From Ephydatia muelleri (lineage: Eukaryota > Porifera > Demospongiae > Spongillida > Spongillidae): DNA of 64,000 bases. The DNA is taken from positions 9,552,515-9,616,514 of the forward strand of contig JABACO010000001.1 of the NCBI GenBank assembly GCA_013339895.1. Direction: 5' to 3'. Shown here one piece after another: positions 55,009 through 64,000 of the stretch (position 1 is the first letter of the stretch; each line of letters starts with the position of its first letter). The position numbers and the translations under genes are program-made. The notes beneath the pieces are model-generated. The model was not told the origin of the DNA. It made no database searches and saw nothing but the letters and a program-made list of their open reading frames with translations.

Positions 55009-57475
55009 CTAAAATACACGGGCAAAGCACTTCATACTGGGTTTTGCAACTATAGCACTCTGCAGTTCAGCTGAACAAATTGCATATTTGCTAAAATGTA
55101 CTGGGTGTTCATGAATTTAAAAAGCTATTACTCAGCTATTTCTCACTTACAAATTTCACATAATATATGTGAAAGCAAATTAACTGACCACAGTGGATGG
55201 TACAGCTCTTAATTTTTAATTTGCAATAATTAACTAAGTCATACGTTTACATGGATGTATGAATATAATTGGTTGAACTTGATCAATTTAATGGCCACTA
55301 TTTGACCATGATTACAATGAAATTAGAGGGTCCTGCTATACAGGTTTGTAGTCTTCTTGCCTTCTCATCTCCATTGAACTGCTTAGATCCGCAGTGTTGT
55401 CTAGTCAGTTATTGTGTTGTACATCCATCTTTGGGTTGCCGAATCCTCAGTTCAGCAACCTAGCACAGATGCATGTTGCATTCAGCTAGCTTTTCTTTCA
55501 GACATGAGTTCTTAGACAAATATTGTGTAGCAATTCATTCTCCTAATGGTTCATGTGAGGCAGCTGGACTTGTTATCATGATGGGTTCACGTGAGGGGGC
55601 TGGACTTGCCATCATGAGGAGGTAATAATATATTTTAAAAACAAATGTGTTTGTTTCAATTGAAATAGCAGGTGGTCATAAACTGATCTCATGTATTTCC
55701 CTATAGTATTTAAAACCATCTTGTTTACCTGAAACTGAAGATTGTGAGGACCAGGGCTAAGAGATTGTGAAGGTTAGCTTCCCTGTATTGCGTTAATTAT
55801 TCTTGACATTTTGTGGGTTGCTCGTGTAGGTACAAAAGTGTATAATTATTACCGACTATCACCTGGTTAGAAAATATACAATGAAAATCAGGAATGAAGA
55901 ATTGTTAATGATTCATTTTTAGTGTTTAGAAGTAGTCAGAACTATAAAAGTAGCCTGTCCTTTTGTCAATAGTTAAGGCGGGCTATCATTGTGTTATACA
56001 TCAATGCTTGTAACGACTTGTACAATTTAGATTTAATCACGGGGCACCTGTGCTTACGATTTGCTTACACTTTTCTTATAGTCCTGAAGACGCATCTGTA
56101 TTAAGTTCTAGTGAAAATTAGAGTGGACATATAACTGAATTGAGTTGGATGATCTGTTGGTAACATCTGCGACACTGGCAAAGTGTTTCTCCAAGCAACT
56201 GTATGGAGCTACTGATTATTTGCAAAATTGACTGAACAAATTATGTCAGGCAAGTATGTTCGCAAGTCAATTTAAAGTACAAATACCGCAGCATTTATGT
56301 AACATTACATTATATCTATAGATGCAAATGACAATGAAATAATTTAGTTCTGACCAATGATGCATCAGATTTGTAAACAACTAGTGTTAAAATGCTTTGC
56401 TTATTTTATGTAAGCACATGTAAAGCCTGTGACTACTACTAATCAAAGAGTATAAATCCGTATTATTATAACATTGCATCGTGGAAAATGAAATGAAGCA
56501 CACATCTATTAATTTCATTACTGCATCTGTCAATAAATAGTAGTTAGTGCGTTATCTCGTAATTTTGAATATTCTATAATTATCATTATGCAAGTGTGAT
56601 ATGAATCTCATCATTTAGTGTTGGGTGACTTTCTAGCTGGCAGTCATTGTTAGGTAGACACTTTATTTGTATTGATGCAGAATTGATAGAAAATAAATTA
56701 AATCTGGAGCTATGTGTCGCCATTAATTTTCCATTTTACCATTTTGCTCTATACACTGTGTGTTTATAAAGCCTGCATTTCAAACAGCTTGGTGCGCATT
56801 GCTAATTATATATGGAGCACGGAAACTAGATGTACATTGCAATTGAATACTAATGCATCTATAGATCAACAATGCTTGAATTTTCTTTTTCTACTGTAGG
56901 TAAAATACTGACAGATGAATACTTCTCAATCCTGTTCAATATGTCGGTGTTGACATAGAGGATACTGCTAAAATGTAATATCAGACAAAGGAATGAAACA
57001 ACAGCATTAAATGATAAAGGTGGACCAATATCGCACAAGAGGTCACACATAGTTTGATTATTTGCTTCAGTGCATAAAAACGTTGTATATGGGACAATTA
57101 ATATTAAAAAAAAAAGAAATCTAGAAAGTAAATACATGTATTAGGACCCTATTGCTGTAATTCTCGCATATACATGTAACATTGTCATACTGATAAACAG
57201 CATCATGCACATTAAGCATTCAGTAATGAACTTTAGCTTAGTACAATATAGTGAGAGTATTTTGTGGTGGATTTCAGCATGATATGATTTTATACTATTG
57301 AAAAAAAAATTGGTATTACATTAATGAGACATATTGGTGGTACTCAAATAATGAAGTCAGAGTGTTTGTAGAGAAAGACGAGAATATACACACCTTACTA
57401 CAAATGTGAATGCATTTGGCATGAATACGTAAATAATACATAACTCTGAGTTTGGAAGAATATTAATAACCCATT
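55009..57475 (-). other. Upstream flank of copy D
   Basis: Paralogous to the copy A flank (to 56460) and the copy E flank (to 57475). This includes the tandem pair at 55548-55620. No coding region was seen. Confidence 0.7.
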
Positions 57476-58379
57476 GTGACGCAGCTTCTTACTGTATGAA
57501 ATGCAACCGTAGATTATTTAATTTTTACTCTCAGTCTTGACCAGTAGCTTGAAAAGCACATACAGGTTAACAAGCCTCATGCACTTACATGTACAAACAA
57601 ACAGCTCACGCGATATCAGATAATGATAAACAAAGTGATCACAAGACCTAAAAAAAACCATAACAAGATTCTATGTCTTGAAAGGGGCAGGGGGGGGGAG
57701 TGGGGGGGAGGGCAGGGATAGAAATCAACCATCCATACATACTGCAAGTCAGAACATTTCAATATATCCTCCAAAATACATAACATCGCAAGATTTGATG
57801 TCTTGCAATCTGTGTCAGTAGAGAGGGAGAAAAATTCAAGTTAGGACAGCACTCACATGGATACGCACACATGGATGCAAATTATTGCCCCACCCCCTAA
57901 ATATATTAATGCGAATGCTTGTGGTCACGTGCAATTCTAATGCTCTGATCACACACATGAAATGTGTATATACAAACGTACAGTATGGCACAAGATATTG
58001 TACATACTGGCATGTAGCGACATGTGGATACAGATGTATAGACACATACCCTAACACACACAATCGGTACAATAATGCCAAGATTCATAGGTGCATGCCC
58101 CACACATACACACATGCCAAGTAGTGTATTCCTTACACATGCAATTTCAAACTTGCTCACATAGGTTCATGAGTTCAATCTTTGTGGTTTTGCGAGGACC
58201 GCAATCAAGGAGCTGTCTGCAATAATGGTTACTGTGAAACAGGAAAGGTTGAACACTGTTTCACGAAGTACCAGATTTCAAACAAATCTACCCTGTATTT
58301 GGGATCAATAGTGAGTATTTCACAGAAAAACCAGGTCAAACTATGAGTCAGAAACACTAAGGTTGTTCTTGACTGTTTC
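57476..58379. other. Non-coding stretch, no recognised gene
   Basis: A G-rich run lies at 57686-57713. The transposon-like block that follows may begin in this stretch, but its left end was not found. Confidence 0.45.
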
Positions 58380-60867
58380 AAACGAAGATGGAACCTAATA
58401 TAGTGCCTGACTACAGGACAATCTTCAGCACCGACAAGTGGGTGAAAGACACACAAAAAACATAGTCTCACTCAATGCAGAGAATGTGCACACTCTTATG
58501 TATCATATCAGAAAGCATTTCCAGGAGCAACATAGTGCAAATAGAGAAATCTACCTACTCCAGCAAACCAGTTGTGTGATGAGTACCCTGACACAGGCGA
58601 TGGAAGAAAATAAACAAATGGATGTAGTTGAGGCATCAAGAGATTTAGTGGAAGGAATAGAGAAATCATATTAGGAAAAAGTTGGCAGTCCATACAGTTA
58701 CTTCCACGTATGGTGAATTCAGGAAACATACAGGGAAACAAAATGCTGCAGAGAAGAACACCAACTTATTAAGTAGTGTATAAATCACATGCAACAAAGG
58801 CAGCAAATGTTGCCCAGATGGTACTACAGGAAGGGCTTTCGTTAAGATCATACAACAGAATTCGTCTATTGCAATCATTTGAAGCACCAGGATAACGAAG
58901 CAGTGGAAAAGTCAAACACACATTCACCATCCCTGCAAGTATATCATGGGATACATCAGTTGCAGTGATGGAAATAGAAAACTGGGATACCACAACGAAG
59001 TTGAACTGGTCTGCACTAGCAGGAAGGTACAGTGTACCTGGTCATAACGGTGGGCAAGTGCTAAAAGAATGCGCACAACGCCCTCGGGAGTCGATACTTG
59101 CCAACTTGATGGACTGGAACACCAAAAGACAGAGAAGAAAGCTGAAAATGGCAGGAGGTGAAATCTCAGTTCCATATTCAGGCACCATGGAGGAAGTAAA
59201 AGAAGTGTGGAAAAGACAGATTAATGAAGGAGTGTTCACAGTAGGAGAAGAATGTGCCCCAAGAGAGGTAACAACACAGAGCACACAGGGTGGTGAGGTT
59301 GTGACACAAGCACGTACCATACACAGCAGAAAAGTACCTCTTAAATTGCATATGGGAACGACTTTTGAAATGACACGAGCCCTACATGCGTCTGCAGTCG
59401 GATGACCAGCTCCATTCCATGTCTCGAACTAATGCAATACAGATCCTGAAATGGTTCCATGAGGCTGTGTATGACAGTGAGAACATAATTCGCATTACAT
59501 GTAGACATCGAATTAAGGGTCTAGGATCCAGCCATTCTTTGTAACAAAGAAAAAAATGGACACACACAACCCTAATGTCAATATACAGGATTTAATAGAA
59601 ACGCCGGGGGTGCACATTATTGGGTTTTCAAGTGCTGCCCACACGACAATATACTCATAAGACGGAGTATCTTGTTTGAAAGACAGTCACATACCAAACA
59701 TGTCCAGCAATGGCATTCCAGTAGAAGACACTATTTGGTATTTCTCCAATGATGGACCAGCATGAAATTATGGGGATTTCAACAAGGAGGAGCAATACGC
59801 TGTGGTGCATTTGACATTCAAGCTACAATGACCAGTGATAGTGCACATTTACTTGTGCTGATGTGGAGAACACTCGAAGAATAACAGAACCAAATTATGG
59901 CAGGGCAGGTTGGCAAAAAAGCAAAATTAAAGCCCCTCAGCAGACTTTCTAAAACAAAATTACAGGTGGAGCTTACCTTGAGAGGAATTGATGTCCCCAG
60001 CACTGCATTGAAAAAAAGAATTAGAAGCCAATTTGCAAGGACTACTTCGTGGATTTGTTCCAGAGCCAACATTGTTGATGAATGATCCATGTCAAAGCCT
60101 TCAGTCACTACACCTAGGACGATACACCATCTTGGAATGTGAGCCTATACACGACTTGAAGGGTCACATCCACAACCTAATAAACAGAGGCTTAGAACCT
60201 TGTATCAAGTCACAGTCTGAAGCTGTCATGTTCTTAGGGAAACAGGATTTCAAATGATATAATTGCAGGAATAGGTATGGCAAATCACGCTAATCTCGTA
60301 GCAACACACAAACTAACAGAGACTACTCAGAAAAATAAAAATTCAACTCTAGGGTAGCAATAACTAGATAAACTGCCCATGTGCATCCGATATTTCGAGT
60401 GCACATATGGGGTACAATATTCGTTGTGAAGTACACAGGACACAACAGAATCCATCATATCACAAGCAATGTCAAAGGAAACAAAAAGAGCCTGTGATTA
60501 CAGGCACACTGCTATACTACTCCTGATGAGCTTAAGTATGACAATCGGTCACCGTTGCGCTTTATCTTCAGGAGCATTGTGGAGATGAGTGAGATCGTGT
60601 ACAGTTCCGAAGATAAGCACACCACCAGGAGCATTCTTCGCCTCTACAATCTAACATGGTTGCATGCTATGACATGCACAGAGGTAATGTACACACCCAG
60701 AAATATGATGACAGAAAAGTTTTTCGGTGCATACTTCCATGCCCTAAATAGTTCTGCTGCTCAACAGTACGAGGTTGTGTGCCTGAAACGTGTGAATACA
60801 GAAAATGAAGCGAGGGTGCTTGGAATGGCAAATAAAATTGCTGCCACAACCTCCAACACAGGAAGCC
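58380..60867 (+). pseudogene. Long copy of the NGGQ/HDLKGH transposon-like ORF, 5' and middle parts
   Basis: Plus-strand pieces in order: IRKHFQEQHSANREIYLLQQ; LNWSALAGRYSVPGHNGGQV then LKECAQ near 59010-59070; RRKLKMAGGEISVPYSG; RKVPLKLHMGTTFEMTRALH; RCGAFDIQATMTSDSAHLLV; VGKKAKLKPLSRLSKTKLQV; LNDPCQ-like then TILECEPIHDLKGHIHNLIN near 60130-60180; SILRLYNLTWLHAMTC near 60625; and EKFFGAYFHALNSSAAQQYE then NTENEARVLG near 60720. I recall this as a large uncharacterised family in sponges and cnidarians, probably a transposon protein. Several stops and frame changes make this copy inactive. It is cut at 60867 by an inserted element. Confidence 0.7.
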
Positions 60868-61265
60868 GGGTCATTCTATGTCAGATCACCCAGTCAATAA
60901 CACTGCACCCTCTCAGATTTAGATGAAATTTGGTATATATGATTAATATCAATGGGAAAGTTATCACACCAATTATCACCTTTTGTGATGAATTAGATTA
61001 GGAGATAATCAAGTTTTTATTTTTCTTACCTTTCTGACCTCTCAACACTTGCACCCTCTTTTCATATTAAGTGATGGTCCAAATATATCATGTAAGATAT
61101 CATTTTAAAGCTCAGAGCATGACAAATCACATGCTAATTTTACTTTAATGCTATGGATTATATAGTTAGTATTATTGTGCAATGAAATATTTATCCTTGT
61201 GTCCCCTAAAAAGGATAGGTAGTTATTAAAATGCCACCATTTCCCAGAAAGCCCTACCATTCTAG
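60868..61265 (+). repeat. Left terminal inverted repeat
   Basis: This matches 62666-63075 in reverse complement, with shared landmarks such as CACCAATTATCACCTTTTGT, CAGAGCATGACAAATCACAT and CCATTTCCCAGAAAGCCCTA. Confidence 0.95.
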
Positions 61266-61845
61266 CACTGCATTATTTAAAAAATTGGTGGCAAATGATA
61301 ACATTATTGTTCCCTGACATAAATAGTTACCACTGTCACAGTAATGTATTCGTTTACTATAGAGTATGCCAAGAAAAGTATATAATTACACACAAATACA
61401 ACAGCGTATTGTGGATGTGATATTACACTCCTATTTCTCACACAAATTATGAGCCTTTGTAGCCTTGGACATTGATTCCTGTGAAAGGGAGTACCCTCCT
61501 CTTCCACTGGTTAGATGGGGTGCTCAATCGTGCAAAGAATGTCACTTTCACAAATCCAACAAGTGTCGTCCTTTTCAGGAAAAACATAACTACTAATTCC
61601 AACACTAGGATGCATGAAAACTTCACAAAACTCCTCAGATATATCCTTCACAGCCAAATCAGACCTCGTCATCGTACATACATGCAATGTAGCTGCCCTT
61701 GGTCACATCAGAGGTATCAATCTGCAATGACCCCACAATACTAACCACAGCAGTCCTCTCTCCAGAGGATATTTCATGCACTGCTAGGGTGCTAGTTGAT
61801 TATGGAACATAGCGATGATACCTCTGTGTTTCCTTGATGGTGCGG
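61266..61845. other. Interior of the inverted-repeat element, no recognised gene
   Basis: A plus-strand frame at 61472-61744 has no recognised motif and runs opposite to the cysteine-rich ORF. Confidence 0.45.
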
Positions 61846-62410
61846 TTAGTACTGAAATGTTTCAACCTTACCAAGTTTTACTGGAGTGAGGTTTAAATAG
61901 TGAATAACTTCCTCAATATCTACTCCATGAACAACACTGTCATCAGAAGTAGATTCGGTGAAAGCAGACAAAGGGAGCTCTTCGTTCAAATAAGATGTTG
62001 GTGGACCAGGAATTGGTAAATCAACAAGTGTGGGGAACTCTTCAGGAGCTTGGACAGACAATTTCTGTAAGTGTGTCCTGCACAATGAGCACAGTTTGTC
62101 TCCTGGAATAAGGGAGATGCCCACTTTTCAGTGCACCTGCCCTACACTTACTAGTGATCTCCCTTAGTGACTTCTTTCGTGGCTTGCAGTCTTTGTGCTG
62201 ATCAAAGACATTGCAGCACTTTCTCTGTAGAACAGAGTACTTGTGCAGATACCTCTGCTCATGATGTGAACAAATGTCACAAATATCAGTCGAAGCCAAC
62301 TTGGAACGCAACGAAAGAAGTTCGATCTCATCATTGGAAACTGTGCGCACTGTTTGGACTTTAGTGTATGTAATGGCAAATCACTTTCCAAGGGTTCCAA
62401 AGCTGCCACG
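61846..62410 (-). pseudogene. Cysteine-rich ORF fragment inside the inverted-repeat element
   Basis: On the minus strand TDICDICSHHEQRYLHKYSV and LQRKCCNVFDQHKDCKPRKK then SLREIT are followed, in a second frame, by MGISLIPGDKLCSLCRTHLQ then KL. The CxxC...CC...H and CxxC pattern (CC.-F..H...KSLR.IT...L...PG.K.C..CR) is, from memory, a putative zinc-binding N-terminal domain found in transposon proteins of sponges and hydrozoans. A frame change separates the two parts near 62110. No catalytic part is present between here and the left repeat. Confidence 0.55.
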
Positions 62411-62665
62411 ATTTCAAATGCACGACACGCGTATTGCAGAACAGGAAGCGCTCAGCTGTTTATTAGCCACGTAAGGCTTCATGCGCCTATGTTCTGTTTA
62501 CATTTAATACCACAAGTGTGCAGAAATCATGAATAAATTAACACATGAAGCCTCGCAATGCCACATTGGCCTTGAATCAAACCGTTTGAAAAAATAGTCT
62601 TCCTAGGAAAATGTATGGTATGTTAACAGCATGATTTGCCATCGTATTTTTAATTTCTTTATGAA

Positions 62666-63075
62666 CTAGAATGGTAGGGCTTTCTGGGAAATGGTGGCAT
62701 TTTTAATAACTACCTATCCTTTTTAGGGGACACAAGGTTAAATATTTCATTGCACAATAATACTAACTATATAATCCATAGCATTAAAGTAAAAATACCA
62801 TGTGATTTGTCATGCTCTGAGCTTCAAAATGATACCTTACACGATATGTTTGGACCATCTCTTAATATGAAAGGGGGGTGCAATCGTTGAGAGGTCAGAA
62901 AGGTATATACAAATTAAAAATTAATTATCTTCTAATCTAATTCATCACAAAAGGTGATAATTGGTGTAATAACTTTCCCAGTGATACTTAACATTTATAC
63001 CAAATTTCATCTAATTCTGAGAGGCTGCAGTGTTATAAACTAAGGGTCATTGGGTGATCTGACATGGAATAACCC
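62666..63075 (-). repeat. Right terminal inverted repeat
   Basis: Inverted partner of 60868-61265. It is about 12 bases longer, with an extra short segment (AATGACCCTTAG-like) just after the outer 24 bases. Confidence 0.95.
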
Positions 63076-63079
63076 AGCC

Positions 63080-63285
63080 AGAAAATTTACTTCTAATATC
63101 TTACTCAGACTACAGGCTGGTGCACAGCGTGACCGAAACACCTAGGAAGAGGAAGAGCAAAAAAAACTCTATACGAATAGGCTACCACTACACGACTGTC
63201 ACCAAAGTGATGTTGTGAAAGTATGCATTCAGCTGGCAGGCTCATCTGAACAGAAAAGCTCCTTGATGGACCACATGAGCCAGCC
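63080..63285 (+). pseudogene. 3' part of the NGGQ/HDLKGH ORF beyond the insertion
   Basis: After the inserted element, the frame SNILLRLQAGAQRDRNT and then GYHYTTVTK...YAFSWQAHL continue the family's C-terminal region (a SWQAHLERIS-type box is usual). This shows the inverted-repeat element landed inside the ORF. Confidence 0.6.
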
Positions 63286-63472
63286 TTCAGGCCTTAGGGT
63301 CCTCCACTGAAACATTTCAAGAACACATCTCTTGAGCTGTTGGATGTCAAGAAAAGAGAGATGTTTAAAGCATTGTAGTAAACTTCCTGCTGAAACACTA
63401 AGGGTATATAATACAGGGGGGGGGGGGGGGGCTCAGAGATCATAGACGGTCTGATTTCTGTACTCATCTGCA
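63286..63472. other. Short non-coding stretch with a 17-base poly-G tract
   Basis: The poly-G run is at 63416-63432. Nothing else was recognised. Confidence 0.6.
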
Positions 63473-63745
63473 TTGAATGAGCCAGCTCATCCACAGTATT
63501 CTATTGAGTCCTCTTCGGCTTCAGTTTCGCATTCAGCTTCAATTCCACATGTTCAGCCTTCATCAGCTTCAGCTTCAGTTCCACATGTCGAGTGTTCATC
63601 AGCTTCAGTTCCACGTGTCCGGTCCTCTTTAGCAGTTTCACGTGTCCAGTCCTCTTCAGTTCCACGTGTCCAATCCTCTTTAGTTCCACATGTACAGTCC
63701 TTGATAGTTCCACATGTCCAGTCCTCTTTAGTTCCACGTGTCTAG
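63473..63745 (+). repeat. 24-bp coding minisatellite in a 90-residue frame
   Basis: From about 63530 the unit GTTCCACGTGTCCAGTCCTC plus TTTA repeats about 9 times with variants, reading SSLVPHVQ or SSASVPHV on the plus strand. The frame opens MNEPAHPQYSIESSSASVSH and ends at 63745. Both strands are open over the array, so coding status is undecided. CACGTG or CACATG recurs in each unit. Confidence 0.8.
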
Positions 63746-64000
63746 TCCTTTACAGTTCCACATGCGCTGTCCTCATCAACTTAACGTTATTCACAACCAT
63801 CTAACACAGAAATGATGGACAGCAGTATTACAAAAGAACAATTCAAAACCAAAACTGTTTTGTCATTTTCGAGGTGTTACATGTAGGAACAAAATAGTAC
63901 AGCTGGCCTACACAAAATCTAGATGACGAAAAGAGCAAAAAAACGATCTTACAAGAGCATCAATCGGAAGACAGCATGACAAGATACTGCAAGTTTTAAT
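63746..64000. other. Right edge, nothing recognised
   Basis: The last units of the 24-bp repeat fade out by about 63775; the rest is ordinary AT-rich sequence. Confidence 0.5.

Larger units (their letters stand above)
60868..63075. mobile_element. 2.2-kb DNA element with 0.4-kb terminal inverted repeats
   Basis: The ends are inverted copies starting GGGT(C/T)ATTC(T/C)ATGTCAGATCACCC. The left repeat is 60868-61265 and the right 62666-63075, roughly 90% identical by eye. A 4-base direct repeat AGCC flanks it (60864-60867 and 63076-63079) and fits a target-site duplication, with 1-2 bases uncertainty. The interior (1.4 kb) holds a broken minus-strand ORF with cysteine motifs but no recognisable catalytic domain, so it is probably a non-autonomous or deleted DNA transposon. 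Confidence 0.85.

Noticed and set aside
1-64000. tRNA and rRNA genes
   Set aside because: No cloverleaf-compatible sequence with a GGTTCRANNCC box and no rRNA-like stretch was found by eye.

Overview
The window is animal nuclear DNA, most likely from a sponge or another early-branching marine invertebrate. It is about 38-40% GC and gene-poor, with GT-AG intron signals, many microsatellites and minisatellites, and decayed transposons. Several protein families recur that, from memory, I know mainly from sponge and cnidarian genomes: an uncharacterised transposon-like ORF with NWSALA...NGGQ and EPxHDLKGH motifs, a reverse transcriptase with GGAGP.GTDS and YADD boxes, and a RecQ-like helicase. 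The species call is inference. No rRNA, tRNA, CRISPR array or bacterial-type operon was seen.

Layout, left to right. 1-4.9 kb: most of a minus-strand Ty3/Gypsy element that runs off the left edge. 5.35-6.85 kb: AT-rich minus-strand remnant resembling a nucleotidyltransferase/ankyrin-type protein known from giant viruses and some eukaryotes, ending in an acidic 36-bp repeat. 6.9-10 kb: copy A of a proline-rich multicopy gene block, joined to a fragment of the NGGQ/HDLKGH transposon-like ORF. 10-24 kb: mostly non-coding DNA with minisatellites, a long pyrimidine-rich tract, a decayed zinc-finger-like gene (12.7-13.2 kb) and a rearranged RecQ-like helicase remnant (20.8-21.6 kb). 24.0-25.4 kb: a candidate small multi-exon host gene with a TATA box and E-box. 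25.9-28.1 kb: a decayed reverse-transcriptase element. 29.3-36.5 kb: two proline-rich gene blocks facing each other (copies B and E), separated from E's upstream flank by a very G-rich repeat. 37.5-46.7 kb: two long, degenerate tandem arrays with a CpG-rich island and possible first exon between or inside them. 46.7-57.5 kb: a second version of the 24.0-36.5 kb segment, in the same order and orientation but more broken. 58.4-63.3 kb: a long copy of the NGGQ/HDLKGH ORF split by a 2.2-kb DNA element with 0.4-kb terminal inverted repeats. 63.5-63.75 kb: a 24-bp coding minisatellite.

The main structural result is a direct segmental duplication of roughly 11-12 kb: 24.04-36.55 kb matches 46.73-57.48 kb, each unit carrying [small gene, reverse-transcriptase fossil, proline-rich gene on plus, proline-rich gene on minus]. 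A third partial copy at 6.94-9.97 kb looks like an internally deleted version of the 54.5-60.5 kb stretch. The best candidates for working genes are the multi-exon gene at 24.3-25.4 kb and the single long proline-rich ORF at 29.3-30.8 kb. Nearly everything else is repeat or remnant. All similarities were judged by eye, so identities and boundaries are approximate.
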